From NCBI GenBank assembly GCA_903889895.1, contig CAISYZ010000217.1, forward strand, positions 1 through 45,436: DNA of 45,436 nucleotides. The letters are read 5' to 3'. Under the pieces are notes generated by a model that saw only the letters and a list, made by a program, of their open reading frames with translations, was not told the DNA's origin and made no database searches. Shown here piece after piece: positions 39,368 to 45,436 of the stretch. This DNA comes from an uncultured Verrucomicrobia subdivision 3 bacterium (GTDB lineage Bacteria > Verrucomicrobiota > Verrucomicrobiia > Limisphaerales > UBA11358). Every line of letters starts with the position of its first letter. The stretch's first letter is position 1. The position numbers and the translations under genes are program-made.

Positions 39368-39391
39368 CCCCGCTTGGTGTCACAAGCGGGG
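39352..39391 (+). promoter_or_regulatory. Terminator/attenuator-like hairpin upstream of the tRNA-like gene
   Basis: CCCCGCTTG (39368-39376) and CAAGCGGGG (39383-39391) form a perfect 9-bp stem with a 6-nt loop, followed by TTT and then the tRNA-like sequence. AAGCGG at 39352-39357 is complementary to the CCGCTT inside the first arm, so an alternative structure could block the hairpin, as in an attenuator. Confidence 0.5.
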
Positions 39392-39394
39392 TTT

Positions 39395-39492
39395 GGGGAC
39401 GTAGCACGATTGGAGCGTGCATCGCTGTTCGAGCGGTCTTGCAGAGATTGCGCGGCGAAGGTTGGTGGTTCAAATCCACCCGTCCCTCACCA
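39395..39492 (+). tRNA. tRNA-like gene with elongated anticodon arm (noncanonical or pseudogene)
   Basis: Acceptor arms GGGGACG (39395-39401) and CGTCCC(T)C (39481-39488) are followed by A and an encoded CCA. The T arm is canonical: GGTGG-TTCAAAT-CCACC (39464-39480). The variable loop AGGTT and D-arm GCAC...TTGG...GTGC (39404-39420) are present. The anticodon stem is TCGCT/GGCGA (39422-39426 with 39454-39458), but 27 nt lie between its arms instead of 7. Inside, GCGGTC/GATTGC form a second helix closing a 7-nt loop TTGCAGA, which has T at the position-33 place and GCA (Cys) in the anticodon place. The acceptor also has one extra T. It is either a decayed tRNA or an unusual tRNA-like RNA; amino-acid identity is unsure. 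Confidence 0.5.
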
Positions 39493-39555
39493 AATTCCTT
39501 TCTACTCTACAACTTCTTTCCAGAAAAACAATTCCAAGCGGCGCGCAAAAGTTCT

Positions 39556-40284
39556 TTACTCCGCCGCCGTCAAAACCATGCCGCGGGTAAAATACAAAAT
39601 CCGAGCGCAACTGGGGCAGGTGATGAGTTCAGCCTCGCCCCGGCAACTGGTCACAATCTGCGCGGGCAATTTCATGTGGCAGCCGCCGCACGCGCTGTGC
39701 TCGATGCTCACCACCACGTTCTCGCCCTTGCTCTTGAACAGCCGCTCGTAGCGGTTGCGCGTGGAATCGTCCACGGCGGCTGCCAACTGCGCGCGCCCGG
39801 CGGTCAGCTCGGCAAATTCCTTCTTCAGATTTTCCTCGCGTGCATTCAACTGGCCGATGAGGTCGTCCACAAGTTTCTTGGCGGCGGCGGCTTCGGCGGC
39901 GGCGGTCACCACGTTTTTCGCGGCGACCTCGGCCTGTTCCATCAAAACAATCTCCGCATCCTCGATTTTGAAGATGACTTCCTTGGCCATCTCGATTTCG
40001 TGGGTGAGCGCCTTGTATTCCTCGTTCTTGCGCGTCAGGAGCTGCTGGTTCAGGTATTTTTCAATCTGCGCCTTCTTGGCCTCGATTTCCAGGTCGCGCT
40101 GTTTGCGCTCGGATTCGATTTGTTTCACGCGCAATTTCGCCGCGTCGAGCGCGGTCTGGGTGCTGGAGGCCTTGTTTTTCAGCCCATCGCGTTCCGGGCC
40201 GATGTGGGCCAGTTCCTGGGTGACGCGGGAGAGTTTCCGGTCGCGGTCCTGCAAAATGAGCAGCTTCTCGATGATTTCCTGCAT
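39556..40284 (-). CDS. C4-type zinc-ribbon protein with coiled coil
   Basis: 242 residues. Residues 1-180 are a long Glu/Lys/Ala-rich antiparallel coiled coil (EIIEKLLILQDRDRKLSRV to LNAREENLKKEFAEL). The C-terminus has a zinc ribbon with two CxxC pairs, CGGC in HSACGGCHMKLPAQ and CPSC in ITCPSCARILY. This is the widespread family of C4 zinc-ribbon/helical-hairpin proteins (often labelled DUF164 or CT398-like; HP0958 in Helicobacter). Members have been linked to flagellar regulation, RNA binding or secretion, but a general function is not fixed. It is divergent from the phosphate acetyltransferase gene. Confidence 0.85.
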   Translation of the reverse strand: MQEIIEKLLILQDRDRKLSRVTQELAHIGPERDGLKNKASSTQTALDAAKLRVKQIESERKQRDLEIEAKKAQIEKYLNQQLLTRKNEEYKALTHEIEMAKEVIFKIEDAEIVLMEQAEVAAKNVVTAAAEAAAAKKLVDDLIGQLNAREENLKKEFAELTAGRAQLAAAVDDSTRNRYERLFKSKGENVVVSIEHSACGGCHMKLPAQIVTSCRGEAELITCPSCARILYFTRGMVLTAAE

Positions 40285-40339
40285 TTGTGCCCAAGGCTAA
40301 CTGCGAAAGAAATCCAAGTCAATGCGCGGACAAAGTTTT

Positions 40340-40416
40340 GCCACGGAGACACCGGGGACACAGGGCAAAAACAAAATTTATTTCTTCAGCCTCTGGGCGC
40401 TCGGGGTCTCGGTGGC
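40340..40416. repeat. Imperfect palindromic element (REP/MITE-like)
   Basis: GCCACGGAGACACCGGGG at 40340-40357 is answered by an imperfect inverse, CGGGGTCTCGGTGGC (40402-40416), across a central A/T-rich loop, so nearly all of 77 bp can fold into one hairpin. It sits between the divergent zinc-ribbon and phosphate acetyltransferase genes. Such elements often recur between genes, but only this copy is visible here. Confidence 0.6.
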
Positions 40417-40465
40417 GGTTTCAAATTCCTTTTGCAGTTTCGGCAGCGGCGGCTACCTTACGCCC

Positions 40466-41521
40466 ATGCGTTTCATCGGCAATGTCATCGAAAAAATGCA
40501 GCGGCATCCCAAACGGGTGGTTTTCCCGGAAGGCGAGGAACCGCGCATTTTGCAGGCGGCGCGGCAATTTTACGCGCTGCGCATGGGCGTGCCGATTCTG
40601 CTCGGCGACCAGGCCAAGGTTCGCGCCGCTGCCGCTGATTTGAAGATTTCTTTGGACGGCATCCGCGTCATCAATCCGGCCGCGAGCGAGGATTTGGAAA
40701 ATTTTTCCAGCCGGCTGCACCGCGTCCGCCGCGAAAAAGGTCTGCGCCCCACCGAGGCGCGCGATGCGATGTTGCAGCCGAATTTCTATGGCGCGATGAT
40801 GCTGGCGATGCATCAGGCCGACGGCCTCGTCTCCGGCGCGTCGCACATCACCGGCAGCGTGCTGCGGCCGCTGTTTCAAATCGTCAAGGCCGCGCCGGAC
40901 ATTGGCGCGGTTTCCGGCTGCGCGGTCGTCGAGGTCGAGGACACGCGCATCGGCGAGAACGGCACGCTGTTCATGGCCGACTGCGGCGTGATTCCCGAGC
41001 CGAACGTGGAGCAGCTCGCGGACATCGCGGTTTCCACCGCGCGGCTCGCGCGGCACATGCTCGGCGTGCGTTCGCGCGTGGCGATGTTGTCGTTTTCCAC
41101 CAAAGGCAGCAGCGCGGCGCATCCGTCCATCGGCAAAATGCAGGCGGCCACGGCGGCGGCGCGGCGCAAGGCGGCGTTGCTCAATGTTGAGGCGGATTTC
41201 GACGGCGAATTGCAACTGGACGCCGCACTCGTGCCGGAAGTAGCCTCGCGCAAACTGCACGACAGCCAGGTGGCTGGGCGCGCGAACGTGCTGATTTTTC
41301 CCGACCTGAATTCCGGCAACATCGCCAGCAAAATGCTCGGCGTCGTAGTGCGCGCGAATTATTACGGTCAGATTTTGCTTGGCCTGAACCGGCCCGCCGC
41401 CGACGTTTCACGCGGTTCAACCTCGCACGACATTCTTGGCGTCGCCGCCATCATCGGCGTGCAGGCGACGGATTATCAGAAACTGTATCCGGGCGCGGAT
41501 GCGAAACTTCCCGGCGAATAA
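40466..41521 (+). CDS. pta: Phosphate acetyltransferase (phosphotransacetylase)
   Basis: 351 residues from the ATG at 40466; the upstream in-frame extension runs through the palindromic element and is not protein-like. The PTA/PTB fold is clear: RVVFPEGEEPRILQAA at the N-terminus, LVSGASHITGSVLRPLFQIVKAAP, GTLFMADCGVIPEPNVEQLADIAVSTA and VAMLSFSTKGS. The C-terminal NVLIFPDLNSGNIASKML and GLNRPAADVSRGST are also family hallmarks. The enzyme converts acetyl-CoA and phosphate to acetyl phosphate and CoA, linking to acetate production or use. Its short size matches the single-domain bacterial form. It is followed by hisC after 4 bp, so the two are probably co-transcribed, although the pathways are unrelated. 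No acetate kinase gene is next to it. Confidence 0.93.
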   Translation: MRFIGNVIEKMQRHPKRVVFPEGEEPRILQAARQFYALRMGVPILLGDQAKVRAAAADLKISLDGIRVINPAASEDLENFSSRLHRVRREKGLRPTEARDAMLQPNFYGAMMLAMHQADGLVSGASHITGSVLRPLFQIVKAAPDIGAVSGCAVVEVEDTRIGENGTLFMADCGVIPEPNVEQLADIAVSTARLARHMLGVRSRVAMLSFSTKGSSAAHPSIGKMQAATAAARRKAALLNVEADFDGELQLDAALVPEVASRKLHDSQVAGRANVLIFPDLNSGNIASKMLGVVVRANYYGQILLGLNRPAADVSRGSTSHDILGVAAIIGVQATDYQKLYPGADAKLPGE

Positions 41522-41525
41522 TTCC

Positions 41526-42611
41526 ATGCTCCCGCTCTCTCCGTTTCTAAAAACACTTCCAACTTACCAACCTGGAAGACCCATCGAAGAAGTCGCGCGC
41601 GAACTTGGCATTCCGGCGGATTCCATCATCAAGGTTGCGTCGAACGAAAATCCGTTCGGCCCATCGCCGCTCGCCGTCACCGCATTGCAGAAAGCGATTC
41701 CCAGCGTGAATCTTTATCCCGACGGCAATGCGTTTTACCTGAAACAAAAACTCGCGGCCAAGCTTGGCGTAGAATCGGTGAACCTGGTTCTCGGTAACGG
41801 CTCGAATGAAATCATTGAGTTCGTCGCCCACGCATTGCTCGGGCCGGGCACGGACATTGTCGTATCGCAATATTGCTTCGCGATTTATCCCATCGTGGCG
41901 AAAATGTTCGGCGCAGACGTCATCACCGTGCCGGCAAAAAATTACGGCCACGATTTGCCGGCGATGCTCAGGGCCATCACCACCAAAACGCGCATCGTGT
42001 TCGTGGCGAATCCAAACAATCCCACCGGCACAATGGCGCCGCGCGAGGAACTGATTGATTTTGTTAACCGCGTGCCGGACGACGTGCTGCTGGTGCTGGA
42101 CGAGGCTTATATTGAATTTCTGGAGGACGCAGTGGATTTGGTTCCGCTCATCCGGCTCGGCGCGCGGAAGAACCTGATTTTGATGCGGACGTTTTCGAAG
42201 ATTTACGGCCTCGCCGGATTGCGCATCGGCTACGGCATCGGCGCACCGGAACTGGCCGCCGCACTGGAAAAAATCCGGCAGCCGTTCAACGCAAACCTGC
42301 TCGCGCAAACTGCCGCGCTGGCCGCGTTGGATGACGACGAGCACGTCCGCAAGACTCGTCAGAATAATTTTGGCGGGCTGAAATTTTTCTCAAGCGCGTT
42401 CCGAAAATTGGATCTGGAATATGTGCCGTCCTACGCCAATTTCATTCTCGTTCGCGTGGGCGCCGGGCAGAAGGTTTTTGAGGCGATGCAGAAGCTCGGC
42501 GTCATCACGCGGCCGATGGGCGGTTATCAATTGCCGGAGTGGATCCGCATTTCCATCGGCGCACCGTCAGAAAACGAGCGCTGCCTGAAGGCGTTAAAAG
42601 ACGTGCTTTGA
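41526..42611 (+). CDS. hisC: Histidinol-phosphate aminotransferase
   Basis: 361 residues from the ATG at 41526, 4 bp after the pta stop; earlier in-frame codons overlap pta. Fold-type I PLP enzyme: IIKVASNENPFGPSP near the N-terminus, LGNGSNEIIEFVAHALLGPG, FVANPNNPTGTMAPREEL, LVLDEAYIEFLED and TFSKIYGLAGLRIGYG with K225 as the PLP-binding lysine. The C-terminal NFILVRVG and YQLPEWIRISIGAPSEN complete the family pattern. It transaminates imidazole acetol phosphate to histidinol phosphate in histidine synthesis. No other his genes are in the window. It converges on mqnE with only 4 bp between the stop codons. Confidence 0.95.
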   Translation: MLPLSPFLKTLPTYQPGRPIEEVARELGIPADSIIKVASNENPFGPSPLAVTALQKAIPSVNLYPDGNAFYLKQKLAAKLGVESVNLVLGNGSNEIIEFVAHALLGPGTDIVVSQYCFAIYPIVAKMFGADVITVPAKNYGHDLPAMLRAITTKTRIVFVANPNNPTGTMAPREELIDFVNRVPDDVLLVLDEAYIEFLEDAVDLVPLIRLGARKNLILMRTFSKIYGLAGLRIGYGIGAPELAAALEKIRQPFNANLLAQTAALAALDDDEHVRKTRQNNFGGLKFFSSAFRKLDLEYVPSYANFILVRVGAGQKVFEAMQKLGVITRPMGGYQLPEWIRISIGAPSENERCLKALKDVL

Positions 42612-42615
42612 AACT

Positions 42616-43785
42616 TCAGGCGGTTGCTAAATTATCTTCGAGAACTTTCGAATGGGCCGGATTTTCCGCCGGTTCGGAGGCGGTGGCATCAGCCAACACT
42701 TTGATCGGCTCGTAAAATGTGTTGCGCTGCACTGGCGTCAGGCCGGTTTCACGGATGGCTTTGATCATATCCGTCTCGGTCTGCAACTGCGGCGAGTTGG
42801 CCCCAGCCATGTGGAAGATATGCTCCTCGATGATGGTGCCGTGGATGTCGTCCGCGCCATAGCTCAACGCCACTTGCGCCAGCTTCATGCCAAGGCCGAT
42901 CCAATACGCGGTAACGTGCGGAAAATTATCCAGATAAATGCGGCTGACGGCGATGGTGCGCAGCGAATCAAAGCCGGTCGGCGGCGTTTTCACCGGTATG
43001 TCGTTATTCTCCGGGTGATACGCGAGCGGTATGAAGCCGGTGAAACCACTAGTCTCATCCTGCAACGCTCGGAGCTGGCGCAGATGATCCACGCGGTCAG
43101 CCAAGCTCTCGACGTGGCCGTAAAGCATCGTGCAGGTGCTGCGGCCGCCGAGCTTGTGCCAGGTGCGATGCACGTCCAGATATTCGGCGGCGGATTCCTT
43201 GCCCTTGGCAATAGTGCGGCGCACGTCCGGCTGAAAAATTTCCGCGCCGCCGCCGGTGAGCGAATCGAGACCGGCGGCCTTCAGTTCAACCAGCGTCTGT
43301 TCGACGGATTTTTTCGCTAGCCACGCTAGGTGAAGAATTTCAATGGCGGTAAAGCATTTCAGTTGCAGCCGCGCATCCAGATTTTTCAAAGCCTTCAGCA
43401 TCTCGAGGTAATAGCTGAACGGCAGCGACGGATGCAGACCGCCGACGATATGCAGTTCCGTGATGCCGAGCTTCAACGCCTCGCTCGCTTTTTCGACAAT
43501 TTGCGGCACGGTCAGCTCGAAGCCATCGGCGTCGCGCTTCTTGCGCGCGAATGAACAAAACTGGCACGAGAGAATGCAGTAGTTCGAATAGTTGATATAG
43601 CGGTTGATGATGAAGCTGGCGCGGTTGCCGACCTTGCGCTGCCGCACAAAATCGGCGATGGCGCCAAGCGCGTTCAGATCTTTGGTTTCAAACAACCGCA
43701 GCGCGTCGGCCTCGGATATGCGTTCGCCCGCGACGACCTTGTCGTAGAGGTCGCGCAGTTTGCTGCGTTGGATGAAAAAATTCAC
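42616..43785 (-). CDS. mqnE: Aminofutalosine synthase MqnE (radical SAM)
   Basis: 389 residues with a GTG start. The radical SAM cluster motif CxxxCxxC is at C70, C74 and C77 (NYCILSCQFCSF). ITELHIVGGLHPSLPFSYYLEML, CFTAIEILHL, GLDSLTGGGAEIF, CTMLYGHVESLADRVDHL, LQDETSGFTGFIPLAYHPENN and LAQVALSYGADDIHGT are the MqnE pattern. It joins 3-[(1-carboxyvinyl)oxy]benzoate to adenosyl radical-derived carbon to give aminofutalosine in the futalosine route to menaquinone. This implies the organism makes menaquinone by the futalosine pathway. The rest of that pathway is outside the window. Confidence 0.95.
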   Translation of the reverse strand: MNFFIQRSKLRDLYDKVVAGERISEADALRLFETKDLNALGAIADFVRQRKVGNRASFIINRYINYSNYCILSCQFCSFARKKRDADGFELTVPQIVEKASEALKLGITELHIVGGLHPSLPFSYYLEMLKALKNLDARLQLKCFTAIEILHLAWLAKKSVEQTLVELKAAGLDSLTGGGAEIFQPDVRRTIAKGKESAAEYLDVHRTWHKLGGRSTCTMLYGHVESLADRVDHLRQLRALQDETSGFTGFIPLAYHPENNDIPVKTPPTGFDSLRTIAVSRIYLDNFPHVTAYWIGLGMKLAQVALSYGADDIHGTIIEEHIFHMAGANSPQLQTETDMIKAIRETGLTPVQRNTFYEPIKVLADATASEPAENPAHSKVLEDNLATA

Positions 43786-43833
43786 AACCTACAATTACCA
43801 GAAGCCATGCCATGACGCAAACGGGAGTTTGGT

Positions 43834-44667
43834 TCAAACTTCCCTGACGACGCCCCAATAAACATCGAGCCGTTTGCCAAGGTAAAGTTTCACCGCGTTG
43901 ACGAGGACTTTGGCTTCCTGTTTTTGTCCGGCGGCGACGATGTCTTTCAGTTCCATACCGGGCGTGATGGCGAACGAGCCTTGCGCGATAATCGGGCCTT
44001 CATCCAATCGCATGGAAACAAAATGCGCGGTGACGCCGGCGATTTTCACGCCGCCCTCATAAGCCTGCCGGTAGGCCTGCGGGCCGGGAAAACTCGGCAG
44101 CAGCGACGGATGGATGTTAATGATCTTGTTTTTGTGCCGCCAGACGAAGTTGGGCGACAGAATTTTCATGAAACGCGCCAGCACGATGAAATCAATCTCG
44201 TGCTTTTCCAAAAGTTCCAGCGCCGCGTTTTCGGACTTCGCGCGGTCGCGCCAGTCGAGGTGGGCAAACGGCAGCTTGTGTTTCTTGGCGCGCGGCGCGA
44301 AGTCGTCGTAGTTGCCAATGATGAGCGCCGGTTCGGCCTCCAATTTTGCCGCCAGTAGCGCGTCGAAGCAGTGAGTCTCTTTGGTGACCATGATGGCGTA
44401 GCGCTGGCGGCGGGTCGGATCGGTCAGTCGGAATTTGATTTCCATGCCGAGCGATTTCGCGAGCGCATTGAGGCCGGCGCGCAGCGAATCCACCTTCAGC
44501 GCCCCGCGTTTCCAGGACGCCTGCAGCGTCATGCTGAACTGGCCGCGCGTGACCTGTTCCTCCAGCGCTTCGATGTTGGCATGCTGCTCAAAAAGGAAAT
44601 TCGTGACCCGGGCGATAACGCCGGTCTTGTCGCGGCCGATGACAGTGATGGTGGCGAACTGCTTCAT
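43834..44667 (-). CDS. purU: Formyltetrahydrofolate deformylase
   Basis: 277 residues. An N-terminal ACT domain (about 1-80, FATITVIGRDKTGVIARVTNFLFEQHANI) is followed by a formyltransferase-like domain with IMVTKETHCFDALL, NIHPSLLPSFPGPQAYRQAYEGGVKIAGVTAHFVSM and LDEGPIIAQGSF. The conserved Asn and His in NIHPS and Asp in LDEGP are the catalytic set of the family. It hydrolyses 10-formyl-THF to THF and formate, balancing one-carbon pools. Length is normal. It lies 48 bp upstream of mqnE on the same strand, so the two may be in one operon. Confidence 0.94.
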   Translation of the reverse strand: MKQFATITVIGRDKTGVIARVTNFLFEQHANIEALEEQVTRGQFSMTLQASWKRGALKVDSLRAGLNALAKSLGMEIKFRLTDPTRRQRYAIMVTKETHCFDALLAAKLEAEPALIIGNYDDFAPRAKKHKLPFAHLDWRDRAKSENAALELLEKHEIDFIVLARFMKILSPNFVWRHKNKIINIHPSLLPSFPGPQAYRQAYEGGVKIAGVTAHFVSMRLDEGPIIAQGSFAITPGMELKDIVAAGQKQEAKVLVNAVKLYLGKRLDVYWGVVREV

Positions 44668-44819
44668 GACGACACGAATTACACGAATTTCTGCGAATTG
44701 AAATCACATTTTGGCGGGCAATCCTGAAAAGCCGCCTTCGCCGCCGCCAAAGTTCGCATTTGTAAAGCCGCCGATTTTCTGCAACTTTTCGCGGCTCGGA
44801 TTGTTCAATTTGAACCAAA
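44668..44819. other. Divergent intergenic region with ACGAATT direct repeats
   Basis: The sequence between purU (-) and the GspE/PilB gene (+) opens with three short repeats of CGAATT (44675-44700). No gene seen. Confidence 0.5.
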
Positions 44820-45436
44820 ATGGCATTTAGCCCGGTCAGAAATCTCGTCGCGACGGTCGCGGAAGCGTCACCGGCGCAGTTCGACGATTGGCGCAAGTCG
44901 TGGCGGGCGGCGGTGGATGCCGGCTCCGGCGAGCCGCTGCTTACCTTCGTTGCGCGCGAGCGCGGCGTGGCCGAGGACGTCTTTGTCCAAAAACTCGCGA
45001 CGGCGCTGGGCTGGCCATATCTCGACCTGCCGAAGCTCACCGTCGAAAATGAAGTGCGCGGCAAGCTTTCCACGAAGATCGCATTCCAGTATTTCGTCCT
45101 GCCCGTTGCCATCAACAACGGCGTCTTGCAGATCGCCGTTAGCGACCCGTTCGACGCGGCGATGATGAACGCCATCCGGTTCGATGTGAAGATGCCGGTG
45201 AGTTTTGCGCTGTCGACGCGCAATGAAATCGAGAAGGCGCTAAAAAAATATTACGGCGTCGGTGCGGAAACGCTCGATGAAATGGGCGAAGGCGAGCCGA
45301 TGGAACTTGAGCTGGCCTACGACAAGGAAATTACCGAGGGCGATCAGGAGGCGAGCGTCATCAAGTTCGTGAACCAAATTATTTGGGAAGCGTTCAAGGA
45401 TCGCGCGACGGACATTCATTTCGAGCCGCAGGAAGA
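44820..45436 (+). CDS. GspE/PilB-family secretion or pilus ATPase, 5' part (truncated by window)
   Basis: An ATG at 44820 opens a frame that runs off the window end after 205 codons. Translation gives MAFSPVRNLVATVAEASP..., then an N-terminal domain of the T2SSE_N/MshEN type (LLTFVARERGVAEDVFVQKLATALGWPYLDLP, FVLPVAINNGVLQIAVSDPFD), an acidic linker (ETLDEMGEGEPMELEL) and the start of the ATPase core, ASVIKFVNQIIWEAFKDRATDIHFEP, a strong GspE/PilB signature. The Walker A motif lies beyond the end. Such ATPases power type II secretion or type IV pilus assembly, a fitting export route for the large set of secreted proteins in this window. Confidence 0.88.
   Translation, partial: MAFSPVRNLVATVAEASPAQFDDWRKSWRAAVDAGSGEPLLTFVARERGVAEDVFVQKLATALGWPYLDLPKLTVENEVRGKLSTKIAFQYFVLPVAINNGVLQIAVSDPFDAAMMNAIRFDVKMPVSFALSTRNEIEKALKKYYGVGAETLDEMGEGEPMELELAYDKEITEGDQEASVIKFVNQIIWEAFKDRATDIHFEPQE

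Noticed and set aside
39395..39492. Selenocysteine tRNA
   Set aside because: The length fits, but there is no UCA anticodon, the variable loop reads as a normal 5-nt loop, and an 8-bp acceptor would need mismatches.
39439..40638. Plus-strand 399-residue open frame across the zinc-ribbon gene
   Set aside because: Begins in the tRNA-like gene, runs antisense to the zinc-ribbon coding region and into pta in another frame; composition is not protein-like.
44588..45223. Minus-strand open frame over the purU/GspE gap
   Set aside because: Antisense to the GspE/PilB N-terminus, which has a strong family signature.

Overview
The window looks like the chromosome of a verrucomicrobium, most likely a Pedosphaera/Limisphaerales-type soil or freshwater lineage. 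The reasons are secreted glycoside hydrolases next to giant proteins with autotransporter-associated beta-strand (PATR) repeats but no beta-barrel, the C-terminal 'YYVLTSTN...W' type domain, a DUF187 secreted glycosidase-like protein, an rpoD with a basic N-terminal extension, and the futalosine menaquinone gene mqnE. This lineage call is inference from gene content; no 16S gene is present.

Layout. (1) 1-1190 is accessory DNA: two small minus-strand genes (membrane protein and lipoprotein) bracketed by 10-bp inverted integron-core-like sites, then a strictly 42-bp-periodic array of palindromic units running up to a small winged-helix regulator gene. (2) 1692-24670 is a carbohydrate and cell-surface block: an alpha-L-rhamnosidase-like protein, a GH95 fucosidase, a divergent GH29 fucosidase, two tandem paralogous PL1-type pectate-lyase/beta-strand-repeat proteins and a 2564-residue beta-strand-repeat protein. 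All carry signal peptides and together suggest extracellular attack on pectin-like or fucose/rhamnose-rich polysaccharides. (3) 24860-34100 is the translation and transcription core: promoter, nusA, infB, rbfA, DHH phosphoesterase (nrnA-like), truB, ribF, then rpoD with a strong bidirectional terminator. (4) 34105-36881 (minus strand) is a c-di-AMP (ydaO-type) riboswitch with its own promoter, leading into a small PH-like membrane protein and a KimA-like potassium/amino-acid permease. (5) 36947-38482 is a secreted DUF187 protein. (6) 38553-39492 is an RNA region: RNase P RNA (minus) with its promoter, an AT-rich spacer, a strong hairpin, and a tRNA-like gene whose anticodon arm is elongated by about 20 nt. 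(7) 39556-45436 is metabolism: C4 zinc-ribbon/coiled-coil protein, phosphate acetyltransferase, histidinol-phosphate aminotransferase, aminofutalosine synthase MqnE, formyltetrahydrofolate deformylase PurU, and the 5' part of a GspE/PilB ATPase cut by the window end.

The best hunting targets are the riboswitch-PH-KimA operon, the 42-bp variable-core palindrome array beside the winged-helix gene, the noncanonical tRNA-like gene with a possible attenuator in front of it, and the cassette-like unit at the left edge. Reading was by eye only. No alignment, folding program or database search was run, so homology calls rest on recognised motifs.
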